A program made the position numbers and the translations under genes. A stretch of 33,841 bases of DNA, from the NCBI GenBank assembly GCA_947302185.1, contig CAMYVI010000003.1, forward strand, positions 1-33,841, given 5' to 3'. The notes beneath the pieces were generated by a model. That model was not told the origin of the DNA and did not search any database. It saw nothing but the letters and a program-made list of their open reading frames with translations. The stretch is from an uncultured Lachnospiraceae bacterium. GTDB lineage: Bacteria; Bacillota_A; Clostridia; Lachnospirales; Lachnospiraceae. Shown here in pieces: positions 1 through 6,620 of this stretch. The stretch's first letter is position 1, and every line of letters begins with the position of its first letter.

Positions 1-240
1 TGTCTTGCACAGGAGCCGATCGAGCGGGAACCGTTCAGTTTTGGAGGAGAGGAAATAACACAAAAAGGGTTTCTTATAACGGATGAGTGTATCTGTTGCG
101 GAACTTGCCTGGCATCGTGTCCTCAGAACTGTATCGAAGAAGGTTCTCCTTTTGTAATCAGACAGAATAACTGTCAGCATTGCGGCAGATGTTTTGAGAA
201 CTGTCCGGATTCGGCAATTAAAAGGAAATGTGACGAATGA
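1..240 (+). CDS. C-terminal end of a 4Fe-4S flavoprotein-like protein (5' truncated by window)
   Basis: Frame 1 is open from the first base to a TGA at 238-240, giving the last 79 residues. It contains two ferredoxin-type cluster motifs in tandem, CICCGTCLASCP and CQHCGRCFENCP, each with the CxxCxxCxxxCP spacing that binds a 4Fe-4S cluster. The lead-in QKGFLITDECI resembles, from memory, the tail of clostridial pyridoxamine-5'-phosphate-oxidase-like proteins that carry a C-terminal dicluster ferredoxin; that assignment of the missing N-terminus is an inference. The stop overlaps the start of the next gene as ATGA, so it is probably translationally coupled to the ABC importer. A stand-alone ferredoxin cannot be excluded because the start is outside the window. 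Confidence 0.75.
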   Translation, partial: CLAQEPIEREPFSFGGEEITQKGFLITDECICCGTCLASCPQNCIEEGSPFVIRQNNCQHCGRCFENCPDSAIKRKCDE

Positions 241-875
241 TCGCTGATATCGCAAATTATATATCAACACATTTTGCTCAACTTGCAGTGCAGATCACAG
301 CACATATAGGCATCAGCCTCTTTGCGCTCATAGTGGCTGTGGCAATCGGAGTCCCCTGCGGCTACTTCGCATCGAAATCATCACAGAGCGAAGTTATTAT
401 TACGGCACCGTTTGAGATACTGAGGGTTGTGCCGTCGCTGGCATTTCTGATTCTGCTGATTCCGGTCATGGGAACAGGTGTCCTCCCCGCGGTTACTGCG
501 CTGACAATCCTGGCCATACCGCCTGTGCTTCTTAACACATCGGTCGGGTTTCGGTCGATTCCCGATTTTATGGTCGAATCTGCCAGGGGAATCGGTATGA
601 CGGAGAGGGAAATGCTTTTTAAAGTCAGGATTCCCGGAGCGCTGCCTATGATACTGGCCGGGATCAGGACAGCTCTGATTGAGGTAATCGCAAGTACCAC
701 GCTTGCAGCCAAAATCGGCGGAGGCGGTCTGGGTGAAATTATCTTCACAGGTCTCGGCCTGAACAGAACGGATCTGCTTGTTTTGGGAGGTTTACTTGTT
801 GCGGCTTTGTCTCTTCTGTCCGGGATGATATTTGACGCGGTTACGAGGAAACTCCTGAGATATAAATATGTGTGA
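237..875 (+). CDS. Glycine betaine/choline-type ABC transporter permease 1
   Basis: A 212-residue inner-membrane permease of the ProW/OpuCB family, part of an importer for quaternary amines or related osmolytes. It is very hydrophobic with about five to six membrane segments. The cytoplasmic EAA loop that docks on the ATPase is visible as ESARGIGMTEREMLFKVRIP (about residues 114-133), followed by the GGGGLGEIIFTGL segment typical of this family. The start ATG overlaps the upstream stop by 4 bases (ATGA). The binding-protein gene starts 15 bases downstream and a second, paralogous permease closes the operon, so the channel is probably a heterodimer. Substrate is inferred from family only; choline, betaine, carnitine or a thiol such as ergothioneine would all fit this subfamily. 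Confidence 0.9.
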   Translation: MIADIANYISTHFAQLAVQITAHIGISLFALIVAVAIGVPCGYFASKSSQSEVIITAPFEILRVVPSLAFLILLIPVMGTGVLPAVTALTILAIPPVLLNTSVGFRSIPDFMVESARGIGMTEREMLFKVRIPGALPMILAGIRTALIEVIASTTLAAKIGGGGLGEIIFTGLGLNRTDLLVLGGLLVAALSLLSGMIFDAVTRKLLRYKYV

Positions 876-890
876 TGAGGAGAGGTCATT

Positions 891-1799
891 ATGAAAAAAG
901 TAATAAGACAAATGCTGGCATTAACGATCACAGCAGCATCGATACTGGCTGCAGCCGGTTGCGGCAGTTCCTCTGCACCTGCCGTCGAAACAAAGTCAGT
1001 CGTGGTAGGATCAAAGGATTTCACGGAGAATGAGATTATTGCCGAAATCTATGCACTTGCTCTTGAAGATGCAGGGTTTACGGTAGAGCGAAAGATGAAC
1101 ATTGCAGGGTCTGTCGTTCATACAAGCATTACAAACGATGAAATAGATATTTATCCGGAATATACGGGAACCGGACTTATCACGATACTGGGCATGGATG
1201 CGATGACAGATCAGGATGAGGTTTACCGGACAGTAAAAGATGCCTATAACGAACAGTTCGATATTACGTGGCTTGCATATGCTGAGGCCAATGACGGTCA
1301 GGGTCTGTTCATCAGCCGGAAGGCAAGTGACGAGTACGGTATCACGAATATCTCTCAGCTGCAGGCAAATGCCGATAAACTCAGATTCTGCTCTCAGGGC
1401 GAGTTCGATGAGAGGGAAGACGGTATCCCGGGTCTTGCAAAACTATACGGCGTCTTTAATTGGAAATCTTCAAGAATCTATGATAACGGTCTCAAATGGG
1501 AAGTCATAGAGAATGACGAGGCGGACTGCGCACCGGCCTATACTACTGAAGCGAGGCTTATAGAGACAGATAAATTTGTTCTTTTGGAAGATGACAAGAA
1601 TATGTGGCCGCCTTATAATCTTGCTCCGATTGTAAGGAACGATGTCCTCACGCAATATCCGGAGATTGAGGAGATACTGAATACAGTTACTGCTACGCTC
1701 GACACCGAGACGGTGACACAGTTGAATGCGAAGGTTGATATTGAAGGCGGCGAGTACGAGGACGTGGCAGCGGAGTACTATGAGAGTATTAAGACCTGA
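891..1799 (+). CDS. Quaternary-amine ABC transporter substrate-binding lipoprotein (OpuAC family)
   Basis: A 302-residue extracytoplasmic binding protein. A short basic N-terminus and hydrophobic stretch end in the lipobox AAAGC, so Cys24 should be lipidated and anchor it to the outer face of the membrane. The mature part begins with VVVGSKDFTENEIIAEIYA and includes DIYPEYTGTGLITILG, both typical of the OpuCC/ProX-like fold that closes around trimethylammonium compounds; several Trp and Tyr residues could form the aromatic cage. The start is supported by GGAGAGG upstream. Following the gene is a perfect 7-bp stem (1832-1853) before the ATPase gene, which could stabilise the upstream message and give more binding protein than ATPase. 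Confidence 0.9.
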   Translation: MKKVIRQMLALTITAASILAAAGCGSSSAPAVETKSVVVGSKDFTENEIIAEIYALALEDAGFTVERKMNIAGSVVHTSITNDEIDIYPEYTGTGLITILGMDAMTDQDEVYRTVKDAYNEQFDITWLAYAEANDGQGLFISRKASDEYGITNISQLQANADKLRFCSQGEFDEREDGIPGLAKLYGVFNWKSSRIYDNGLKWEVIENDEADCAPAYTTEARLIETDKFVLLEDDKNMWPPYNLAPIVRNDVLTQYPEIEEILNTVTATLDTETVTQLNAKVDIEGGEYEDVAAEYYESIKT

Positions 1800-1831
1800 G
1801 CAAAGTTCGTGACAATGTAAGAAGAAGTAAT

Positions 1832-1853
1832 CAAGAACGCTTCGATGTTCTTG
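1832..1853 (+). other. Intercistronic stem-loop between binding protein and ATPase genes
   Basis: CAAGAAC and GTTCTTG form a perfect 7-bp stem with an 8-base loop. There is no T-run after it, so it is unlikely to be a terminator; it more resembles an mRNA-stabilising or processing hairpin. A similar palindrome with the same CAAGAAC core occurs at 27418-27439 between repeat copies. Confidence 0.5.
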
Positions 1854-1896
1854 CCGCGCCGCGCAAAGTGCGAAAGGAGACTTGGAGAAACACAGA

Positions 1897-2661
1897 ATGC
1901 CGGTTATTCAATATATTGATGTATGCAAGAAATTTGCGGGAAGCAGCAGATACGCAGTTGACCATGTGAGCGCTGAAATTGAAAGCGGAGAGTTCATAAC
2001 AATTCTCGGTTCCTCAGGGTGCGGTAAGACTACGCTTTTGAAACTGACTAACAGATTATATGATCCGGATGGCGGAAAGATTATCGTGGAAGGAGATGAT
2101 ATTTCAAATGTCGATCCGGTAGAGCTGCGGAGACGGTTAGGATATGTGATTCAGCAGGTCGGTCTGTTTCCCCATATGACAATAAAGGAAAATATCACGG
2201 TTATTCCGGGGTTAATGAAGTGGGATAAGCGACGCATGGATGAGAGAGCGGATGAGCTTTTGGAGTTCGTCGGTCTTGAGCCGACAGAATTCAGAGACCG
2301 ATATCCACATCAGCTTTCAGGCGGTCAGCAGCAGAGAATAGGGCTTGCGAGGGCTCTTGTGCTGAATCCCGATATCATGCTTTTAGATGAGCCCTTCGGA
2401 GCGATTGACGCCATCACGCGTCTGAACCTCCAGAACGAACTTATGCGTATTCATGGTGGTCTCGGAAAGACATTTCTGTTTGTCACGCATGATATTAACG
2501 AAGCCTTCAAACTGGGAAACCGTGTTATGGTCATGAACGAAGGCAGGATTCTTCAATTTGATGAGCCGCATGAGATCGTGAGACATCCGGCGGATGCATT
2601 TGTTCAATCGCTTATTGCATCCACGCGGAGTCAGGAACACTTCTGGAAAGGGACGTTATGA
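1897..2661 (+). CDS. Quaternary-amine ABC transporter ATP-binding protein
   Basis: A 254-residue ABC ATPase that drives the importer. Walker A GSSGCGKTT is at residues 38-46, the Q-loop at VIQQVGLFPH, the signature LSGGQQQ at 140-146, Walker B/DEP at MLLDEPFGA (D164-E165) and the switch His in FVTHD. An upstream TTG at 1882 would extend it by five codons but sits only 2 bases from AGGAG. The ATG at 1897 has GGAG at 1884-1887 with 9 bases of spacing, so 1897 is preferred. The protein ends after the nucleotide-binding domain and lacks the C-terminal CBS pair that OpuCA and ProV-like subunits use for ionic-strength sensing, so osmotic gating by CBS domains is not expected. The stop overlaps the next start as ATGA. 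Confidence 0.92.
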   Translation: MPVIQYIDVCKKFAGSSRYAVDHVSAEIESGEFITILGSSGCGKTTLLKLTNRLYDPDGGKIIVEGDDISNVDPVELRRRLGYVIQQVGLFPHMTIKENITVIPGLMKWDKRRMDERADELLEFVGLEPTEFRDRYPHQLSGGQQQRIGLARALVLNPDIMLLDEPFGAIDAITRLNLQNELMRIHGGLGKTFLFVTHDINEAFKLGNRVMVMNEGRILQFDEPHEIVRHPADAFVQSLIASTRSQEHFWKGTL

Positions 2662-3266
2662 TTGAATATCTCAGGAAACATCCGGAGAAAGTAGCAGGAC
2701 CTCTGATCGAGCATATCGAGCTTGTGATAATTACACTTGTAATTTCTCTTGCAATCGCATCTCTCCTCACACTGCTTGCCATGCGGTCGGAGAAGGTGTC
2801 CGATGTGCTGAACAACTTTTTTTCGGTAGTATACTCGATTCCTTCGCTTGCGCTTTTCGCTCTGCTGATTCCCGTTACCGGACTTGGAAGAACGTCAGCT
2901 GTAATAGTACTGACTTTATATAACCAGTATCTTCTTTTGAAGAGTTTTACGACCGGGCTTCGAGAAGTGGATCCGGTGATCTGTGAAGCTGCGGAGGGGA
3001 TCGGCATGACTGATATGCAGATTTTGACGAAAATCCGGGTTCCGCTCGCTCGCAAAGCGATATTTGCAGGAATCCGCCTTGCGGTGGTCTCGACAATCGG
3101 AATCGGAACGATTGCCGCATCCATAAATGCAGGAGGTCTCGGTACCCTTCTTTTTGAGGGTCTCAGAACTGTCAATACGCCCAAAATACTATGGGGAAGT
3201 GTTTTGTCGGCAGGTCTGGCGGTATTGTTCAACAGGCTGTTGAAGATTGTGGAGAACCGGCTGTAG
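2658..3266 (+). CDS. Glycine betaine/choline-type ABC transporter permease 2
   Basis: A 202-residue hydrophobic permease paralogous to the one at 237-875. The EAA loop reads CEAAEGIGMTDMQILTKIRV (about residues 108-127) and is followed by the AGGLGTLLFEGL segment. It overlaps the ATPase stop by 4 bases, which indicates translational coupling and equal dosing of ATPase and this permease. It completes the order permease, binding protein, ATPase, permease. No convincing terminator hairpin is visible in the 55 bases before the convergent repressor gene. Confidence 0.9.
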   Translation: MIEYLRKHPEKVAGPLIEHIELVIITLVISLAIASLLTLLAMRSEKVSDVLNNFFSVVYSIPSLALFALLIPVTGLGRTSAVIVLTLYNQYLLLKSFTTGLREVDPVICEAAEGIGMTDMQILTKIRVPLARKAIFAGIRLAVVSTIGIGTIAASINAGGLGTLLFEGLRTVNTPKILWGSVLSAGLAVLFNRLLKIVENRL

Positions 3267-3321
3267 GGCCGGATAAACAAAGCAATTTCAGAAAATGACA
3301 GCTCTCTTTCTCGGCAGTCAT

Positions 3322-4077
3322 TCAACTGCAGAGTACCTCTACCCCGCATCCCGCGAGCTCTGCAACAAGCTGCTCATCTATGCTTTGGTCCGTGATTACA
3401 GTCTTCACCTGATCTTTCAGGTTAAGCGGTACCGTGCCGTGTTTCATAAACTTGTCGGATTCTGTCAGGACAATTACCCGGTCCGCCTGTCTCGCCATAT
3501 CGCGGACTGCCTGTGCGCGCATCTGGTCCTGATTGGTAAACCCGGCCCGCGCTGACCAGCCGTCCACACCGATGAAGAATTGGTCTACCCAGAAATTTTC
3601 TGCACACTGGCGGACCATAGGACCGACCATGACCTGAGAATCCTGTTGGTAGATGCCGCCAAGCAGAATGATCTGGAAGTCGGAGGAATGACGTATATAA
3701 TCTGCGATGAACGCGCTGTTGGTAATGATTGTCAGTCCACTGCGTCGTTCTGCCAGCGTTGCAGCCAGGAGGGCGCAGCAACTGCCGCTCTCAATCATTA
3801 TGGTGTCTCCGTCTTGTACAAGTTCTGCCGCACGTAATGCGATCTTGCGCTTTTCCTCGTAATGCCAGGCAAGCCGACCTTTGATGTCGTCTGTGCCTGA
3901 CAAAACGGCAAAACCGTGTTCCCGGGTGATAAGTCCCTGTGACTCCATGGCATCTAAATCTTTTCGGACCGTGACTTGTGACACGCCCAGATGCTGTGAG
4001 AGTTCTGTAACTTCGAGCTTTTTTTTCTCAACTAAAAGATCAAGAATCCGGCTGGTGCGATCTTCTTTTCTTCTCAT
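3322..4077 (-). CDS. DeoR-family transcriptional regulator
   Basis: A 251-residue cytoplasmic repressor. The N-terminal winged helix-turn-helix spans about residues 8-57 with the DeoR recognition segment LGVSQVTVRKDLDAMESQG, followed by a DeoRC sugar-phosphate sensor domain (GDTIMIESGSCCALLA, LTIITNS, LLGGIYQ, FFIGVDGW, LTESDKF). These regulators usually respond to phosphorylated sugars. The start at 4077 is chosen because AGGAGT lies 7 bases upstream on the minus strand; a longer open frame to 4134 has no good ribosome site. It is convergent with the ABC operon and divergent from the Agp-like phosphatase gene. A sugar-phosphate sensor next to a glucose-1-phosphatase-like gene makes that gene a plausible target, but this is inference. 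Confidence 0.9.
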   Translation of the reverse strand: MRRKEDRTSRILDLLVEKKKLEVTELSQHLGVSQVTVRKDLDAMESQGLITREHGFAVLSGTDDIKGRLAWHYEEKRKIALRAAELVQDGDTIMIESGSCCALLAATLAERRSGLTIITNSAFIADYIRHSSDFQIILLGGIYQQDSQVMVGPMVRQCAENFWVDQFFIGVDGWSARAGFTNQDQMRAQAVRDMARQADRVIVLTESDKFMKHGTVPLNLKDQVKTVITDQSIDEQLVAELAGCGVEVLCS

Positions 4078-4181
4078 ATGACATACTCCTCTATTGAAGA
4101 ACGTCCCCGGTCGGGGGCGCTTTTTGGAAAGCACCTCAGCCTTCCGGTCAACGCAAGTACATTAGAATTATTGATAAGGAA

Positions 4182-4190
4182 AGTATAACA
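4182..4190 (-). promoter_or_regulatory. Extended -10 promoter element for the DeoR-type gene
   Basis: On the minus strand the sequence reads TGTTATACT, an extended -10 (TGn plus TATACT). No strong -35 is seen. It would give a leader of roughly 100 bases before the ATG at 4077. Confidence 0.4.
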
Positions 4191-4193
4191 TAA

Positions 4194-4397
4194 ATGCTTT
4201 CATTTTTACTCACAATAATTTCAAACATAAGAAATGCTATCAATAAGCCCTATCTACTCAAAAGCCCCGCTTCTAAGAACTGCATATCAGGTGGATGCGC
4301 TTGTTCATGTGTCTGCCTTGACAATGAAAGAAGAACCCTTCAAAATAAAAAGGCAAGCAGCTTATCGCGGAACGTGTCACTTACGGGTATTGTATGA
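4194..4397 (+). CDS. Possible Cys-rich small peptide (uncertain)
   Basis: A 67-codon open frame whose middle reads NCISGGCACSCVCLD, five cysteines within 13 residues, preceded by INKPYLLKSPASK. A weak AAGGAA lies about 12 bases upstream of the ATG. Cys-rich runs of this sort occur in ribosomally made, modified peptides, but no modifying enzyme is directly adjacent on this strand; the nearest is the radical SAM gene at 6621-8078 (minus). The C-terminal half has no obvious features. It may be a chance open frame in an AT-rich regulatory region. I do not recognise a family. Confidence 0.25.
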   Translation: MLSFLLTIISNIRNAINKPYLLKSPASKNCISGGCACSCVCLDNERRTLQNKKASSLSRNVSLTGIV

Positions 4398-4472
4398 ACT
4401 GCGCATACCATCCTTTTTGTGTACATAGTTCCGCAAACATTTGTGACAGAAAAGATAAAGGAGTAGTTACAC

Positions 4473-6029
4473 ATGAGAAAAAGAACATCACGAATAAAGT
4501 GCGCAGCCGGTATGCTTCTCGTTATGGCAATGCTTGCCGGATGTCAGAATTCCGCAGCGACAGGCGTTACGAACAGCGGATCTTCCGCATCTGCAGAAGC
4601 GGATGTATCCGGCTCCGATGCATCCAAGGTGACAGACACCCGAAGCTCGGATGAGACGCCCTCGGAGTCAAAAATCGATCCGGAGACGGATTCCGCTGCA
4701 GCGCTTTCGACGGACAGTTCCGCATCTGAAGCACAGGAATCGGCTGCCACCGATTCAACCGGAGATGAATCCGAAAAGGATCAGCCGGAAGAAAGTCAGG
4801 AAGAAGAGTCTTCCTATTCATTAAAGCAGGTCGTAGTTCTGAGCCGCCACAATATTCGATCCCCTATGTCCGGCAAAGACACGATCGTTGAATCGGCAAC
4901 GCCCAACGAGTGGTTCAAGTGGACTTCTCCGACAAGCCAGCTCTCTCTCAGGGGAGGAGTTCTTGAGACGATTATGGGTCAGTATTTCCGCAAATGGCTC
5001 GAAAATGAAGGACTTATTCCCGAGAATTACCGGCCGGAAAACGGAGAAGTTCGCTTTTATGCAAATGCTAAGCAGCGTACCCAGGCAACAGCCCGCTATT
5101 TCGCTGCAGGTCTGCTTCCTGTAGCAGATGTAGAAATTGAGCGTCAGGCCGAATTTGACTCGATGGACGAGGTTTTCACGCCGAAGATTCATTTCCTTAA
5201 TGAAAAATTCGAAGAGGATGCAATGGCAGAAGTTGCTGAAAAAGGCGGAGATGCAGGCATAAAGGGAGTCGATGCGGATCTTGAGGAATCCTATGCGCTA
5301 CTTACGGAAGTGCTCGACCTTGAGGATTCCGACGCCTATAAGAGCGGTGAACTTACCGGGTTTACAGTCGGTGACTCAGAGATATCGTGGGAAGTCGGTT
5401 CCGAACCGGCCATGACGGGATCTCTTAAGAGCGCGACCTCATTCAGTGATGCCCTGGTATTGCAGTATTATGAGGAGCCGGATGCCCTCAAAGCGGCTTT
5501 CGGGCATGAACTCACCTGGGAAGACTGGCTGAAAATAGCTGAGATCAAGGACGTTTATCAGGATGTACTGTTCTCATCTCCTCTTATAGCTGTAAATGTT
5601 GCACAGCCGCTTCTGGCGGAGATCAAAGACGAATTGACAAGCGATGAACACATCTTCACATTCCTGTGCGGACACGATTCCAATATCGGAAGTGTGTTGC
5701 CGGCTATGGGAGTGAAAGAATACAGCCTGCCGGATACACTCGAGAGAGAAACTCCGATCGGAGGCAAGCTGGTATTTGAAATTTACGATGATGCTGACGG
5801 GCAGGAACTCTGCGAGATCAGTATGGTGTATCAGACTACTGAGCAGATCCGCAGCATGGAACTGCTTTCAATTGAGAATCCGCCTCAGAAGTACGAACTT
5901 GAATTTGAGGGCATTGAAAAGAACGCAGACGGTTACTACGCACTCCGCGATGTTACAGCCCGAATACAGGAGGCGCTTGACATCTACGATGAGTATGCGC
6001 AGGATGAGGCGCTGGCACCTGCAGCCTGA
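4473..6029 (+). CDS. agp: Exported histidine acid phosphatase, glucose-1-phosphatase (Agp)-like lipoprotein
   Basis: A 518-residue branch-2 histidine phosphatase. The N-terminus has a signal peptide ending in the lipobox LAGC, then a roughly 90-residue Ser/Asp/Glu-rich linker, so the enzyme is probably tethered outside the membrane. The catalytic motif is SRHNIRSP (Arg125-His126, phosphohistidine) and the proton-donor motif is GHDSNIGS (His401-Asp402). The variant RHN instead of RHG, and the segments VLETIMGQY, VYQDVLFSSP, TPIGGKLVFE and MVYQTTEQIR, resemble E. coli Agp strongly as I recall it, so glucose-1-phosphate or phytate-like sugar phosphates are likely substrates. The start follows AAAGGAG with 9 bases of spacing. 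It ends at a strong bidirectional terminator. The divergent DeoR regulator may control it. Confidence 0.88.
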   Translation: MRKRTSRIKCAAGMLLVMAMLAGCQNSAATGVTNSGSSASAEADVSGSDASKVTDTRSSDETPSESKIDPETDSAAALSTDSSASEAQESAATDSTGDESEKDQPEESQEEESSYSLKQVVVLSRHNIRSPMSGKDTIVESATPNEWFKWTSPTSQLSLRGGVLETIMGQYFRKWLENEGLIPENYRPENGEVRFYANAKQRTQATARYFAAGLLPVADVEIERQAEFDSMDEVFTPKIHFLNEKFEEDAMAEVAEKGGDAGIKGVDADLEESYALLTEVLDLEDSDAYKSGELTGFTVGDSEISWEVGSEPAMTGSLKSATSFSDALVLQYYEEPDALKAAFGHELTWEDWLKIAEIKDVYQDVLFSSPLIAVNVAQPLLAEIKDELTSDEHIFTFLCGHDSNIGSVLPAMGVKEYSLPDTLERETPIGGKLVFEIYDDADGQELCEISMVYQTTEQIRSMELLSIENPPQKYELEFEGIEKNADGYYALRDVTARIQEALDIYDEYAQDEALAPAA

Positions 6030-6075
6030 CCATGCAGATATTTGAGATTAAGACATGTTGTGGTTCTAAGCACAC

Positions 6076-6116
6076 AAAAAAGCTGTCGCATTCAGAGCGA
6101 ATGCGGCAGCTTTACT
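6076..6116. terminator. Strong bidirectional intrinsic terminator
   Basis: AAAGCTGTCGCATTC (6079-6093) pairs with GAATGCGGCAGCTTT (6099-6113) over 15 positions with a single G-T wobble and a 5-base loop. T-runs flank it on both strands (TTT on plus; six Ts on minus). It ends the Agp-like gene in one direction and the peptide genes of the radical SAM cassette in the other. Confidence 0.85.
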
Positions 6117-6218
6117 CTTGAAATAATTCACATAGAAACGCTCTTTCTTCAGCCATTTATATACGAAATAACGCGCGTTTATGAATCAAGAGTCAGTTTC
6201 TTTTTCAAAAGGTATCAA

Positions 6219-6344
6219 TTATCTATCCGAGATACATATTTCCGTTGTCGTAATATCTTCATCGTATGTGCAGGAAGTAGCTATAATATCTTCTGTATCA
6301 AAACAGATAATATCAAGTTCCAGTTCTGTGTATTGTTCTTTCAT
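6219..6344 (-). CDS. Candidate RiPP precursor peptide 2
   Basis: A 41-residue peptide beginning MKEQYTELELDIICFDTEDI and ending IATSCTYDEDI...EICISDR. It starts at an ATG preceded by GAGGGG with 9 bases of spacing, and ends in TAA. It is paralogous to the peptide encoded just upstream: the shared pattern is MKE-Y-ELEL-I-F-EDII-SC, with the conserved Cys at residue 25 and a second Cys at 37. A conserved acidic leader followed by a short, divergent, Cys/Thr/Asp-rich tail is the pattern of a substrate for a radical SAM/SPASM maturase, and such an enzyme is encoded directly upstream. I infer a leader of about 21 residues and a core of about 20. No exporter or leader peptidase gene is nearby. Confidence 0.72.
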   Translation of the reverse strand: MKEQYTELELDIICFDTEDIIATSCTYDEDITTTEICISDR

Positions 6345-6388
6345 AGATCATATCCCCTCGAAAACAAAAATTACATTTTCAAATAGTA

Positions 6389-6508
6389 TCATCCTTCATC
6401 GCCCCACAGACAAACATCCTGTGTCAATACAGAACAACTGGAAGTAATAATATCCTCTACTTCAAAACGGATGACCTCAAGCTCCAATTCCTTATATGAT
6501 TCTTTCAT
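6389..6508 (-). CDS. Candidate RiPP precursor peptide 1
   Basis: A 39-residue peptide beginning MKESYKELELEVIRFEVEDI and ending in the tail TSSCSVLTQDVCLWGDEG. The ATG follows AAGGAAA with proper spacing and the stop is TGA. Residues 1-25 align without gaps to the second peptide, 45 bases downstream (MKE.Y.ELEL..I.F..EDII..SC), while the tails differ in length and sequence but each keep Cys25 plus one further Cys (33 here). A leader of the type ELEVIxFxxEDVI is, from memory, common in short clostridial peptides beside radical SAM enzymes. The gene has its own promoter 76 bases upstream, so it can be expressed far above the maturase level. The product, linkage type and activity are unknown. 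Confidence 0.75.
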   Translation of the reverse strand: MKESYKELELEVIRFEVEDIITSSCSVLTQDVCLWGDEG

Positions 6509-6583
6509 TATAAATTTCCTTTCGAAACAATAGTTCAATATATTTCAGTCGAGTATTATTTCGTAATCCCCACGAACGAGTTT

Positions 6584-6612
6584 ATTCTAACACGAAATAA
6601 GCACATGAACAA
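6584..6612 (-). promoter_or_regulatory. Promoter for the twin precursor-peptide genes
   Basis: On the minus strand TTGTTC (6607-6612) and TAGAAT (6584-6589) are separated by exactly 17 bases, a good sigma-A type promoter. It lies immediately after the maturase stop codon and would start transcription near 6577, giving about a 70-base leader before the first peptide. Confidence 0.65.
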
Positions 6613-6620
6613 GCCGGTTT

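Larger units (their letters stand above)
4078..4472. other. Divergent regulatory region between deoR-type gene and agp-like gene
   Basis: This 395-base stretch holds an extended -10 for the repressor on the minus strand (TGTTATACT, complement of 4182-4190). It also has a GC hairpin at about 4101-4121 (CGTCCCC paired with GGGGGCG) followed by a T-run on the plus strand. A Cys-rich open frame at 4194-4397 (plus) lies in the middle, and AAAGGAG precedes the ATG at 4473. I do not see a convincing -35/-10 pair for the plus-strand gene. Confidence 0.5.

Noticed and set aside
362..1024. Minus-strand open frame of 220 codons
   Set aside because: It is antisense to the first permease and the binding-protein gene and shows no domain.
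2612..3349. Long minus-strand open frame of 245 codons
   Set aside because: It lies opposite the second permease and has the Arg/Ser/Pro-rich composition typical of a shadow frame.
4101..4127. GC hairpin followed by a T-run upstream of the DeoR-type gene
   Set aside because: It reads as a terminator only on the plus strand, where no gene upstream needs it. It may be a leader hairpin of the repressor message, so it is mentioned in the regulatory region but not called a terminator.
6181..6447. Plus-strand open frame of 88 codons covering the peptide genes
   Set aside because: It is opposite the two minus-strand peptide genes, which have proper ribosome sites, a promoter and sequence conservation between each other.
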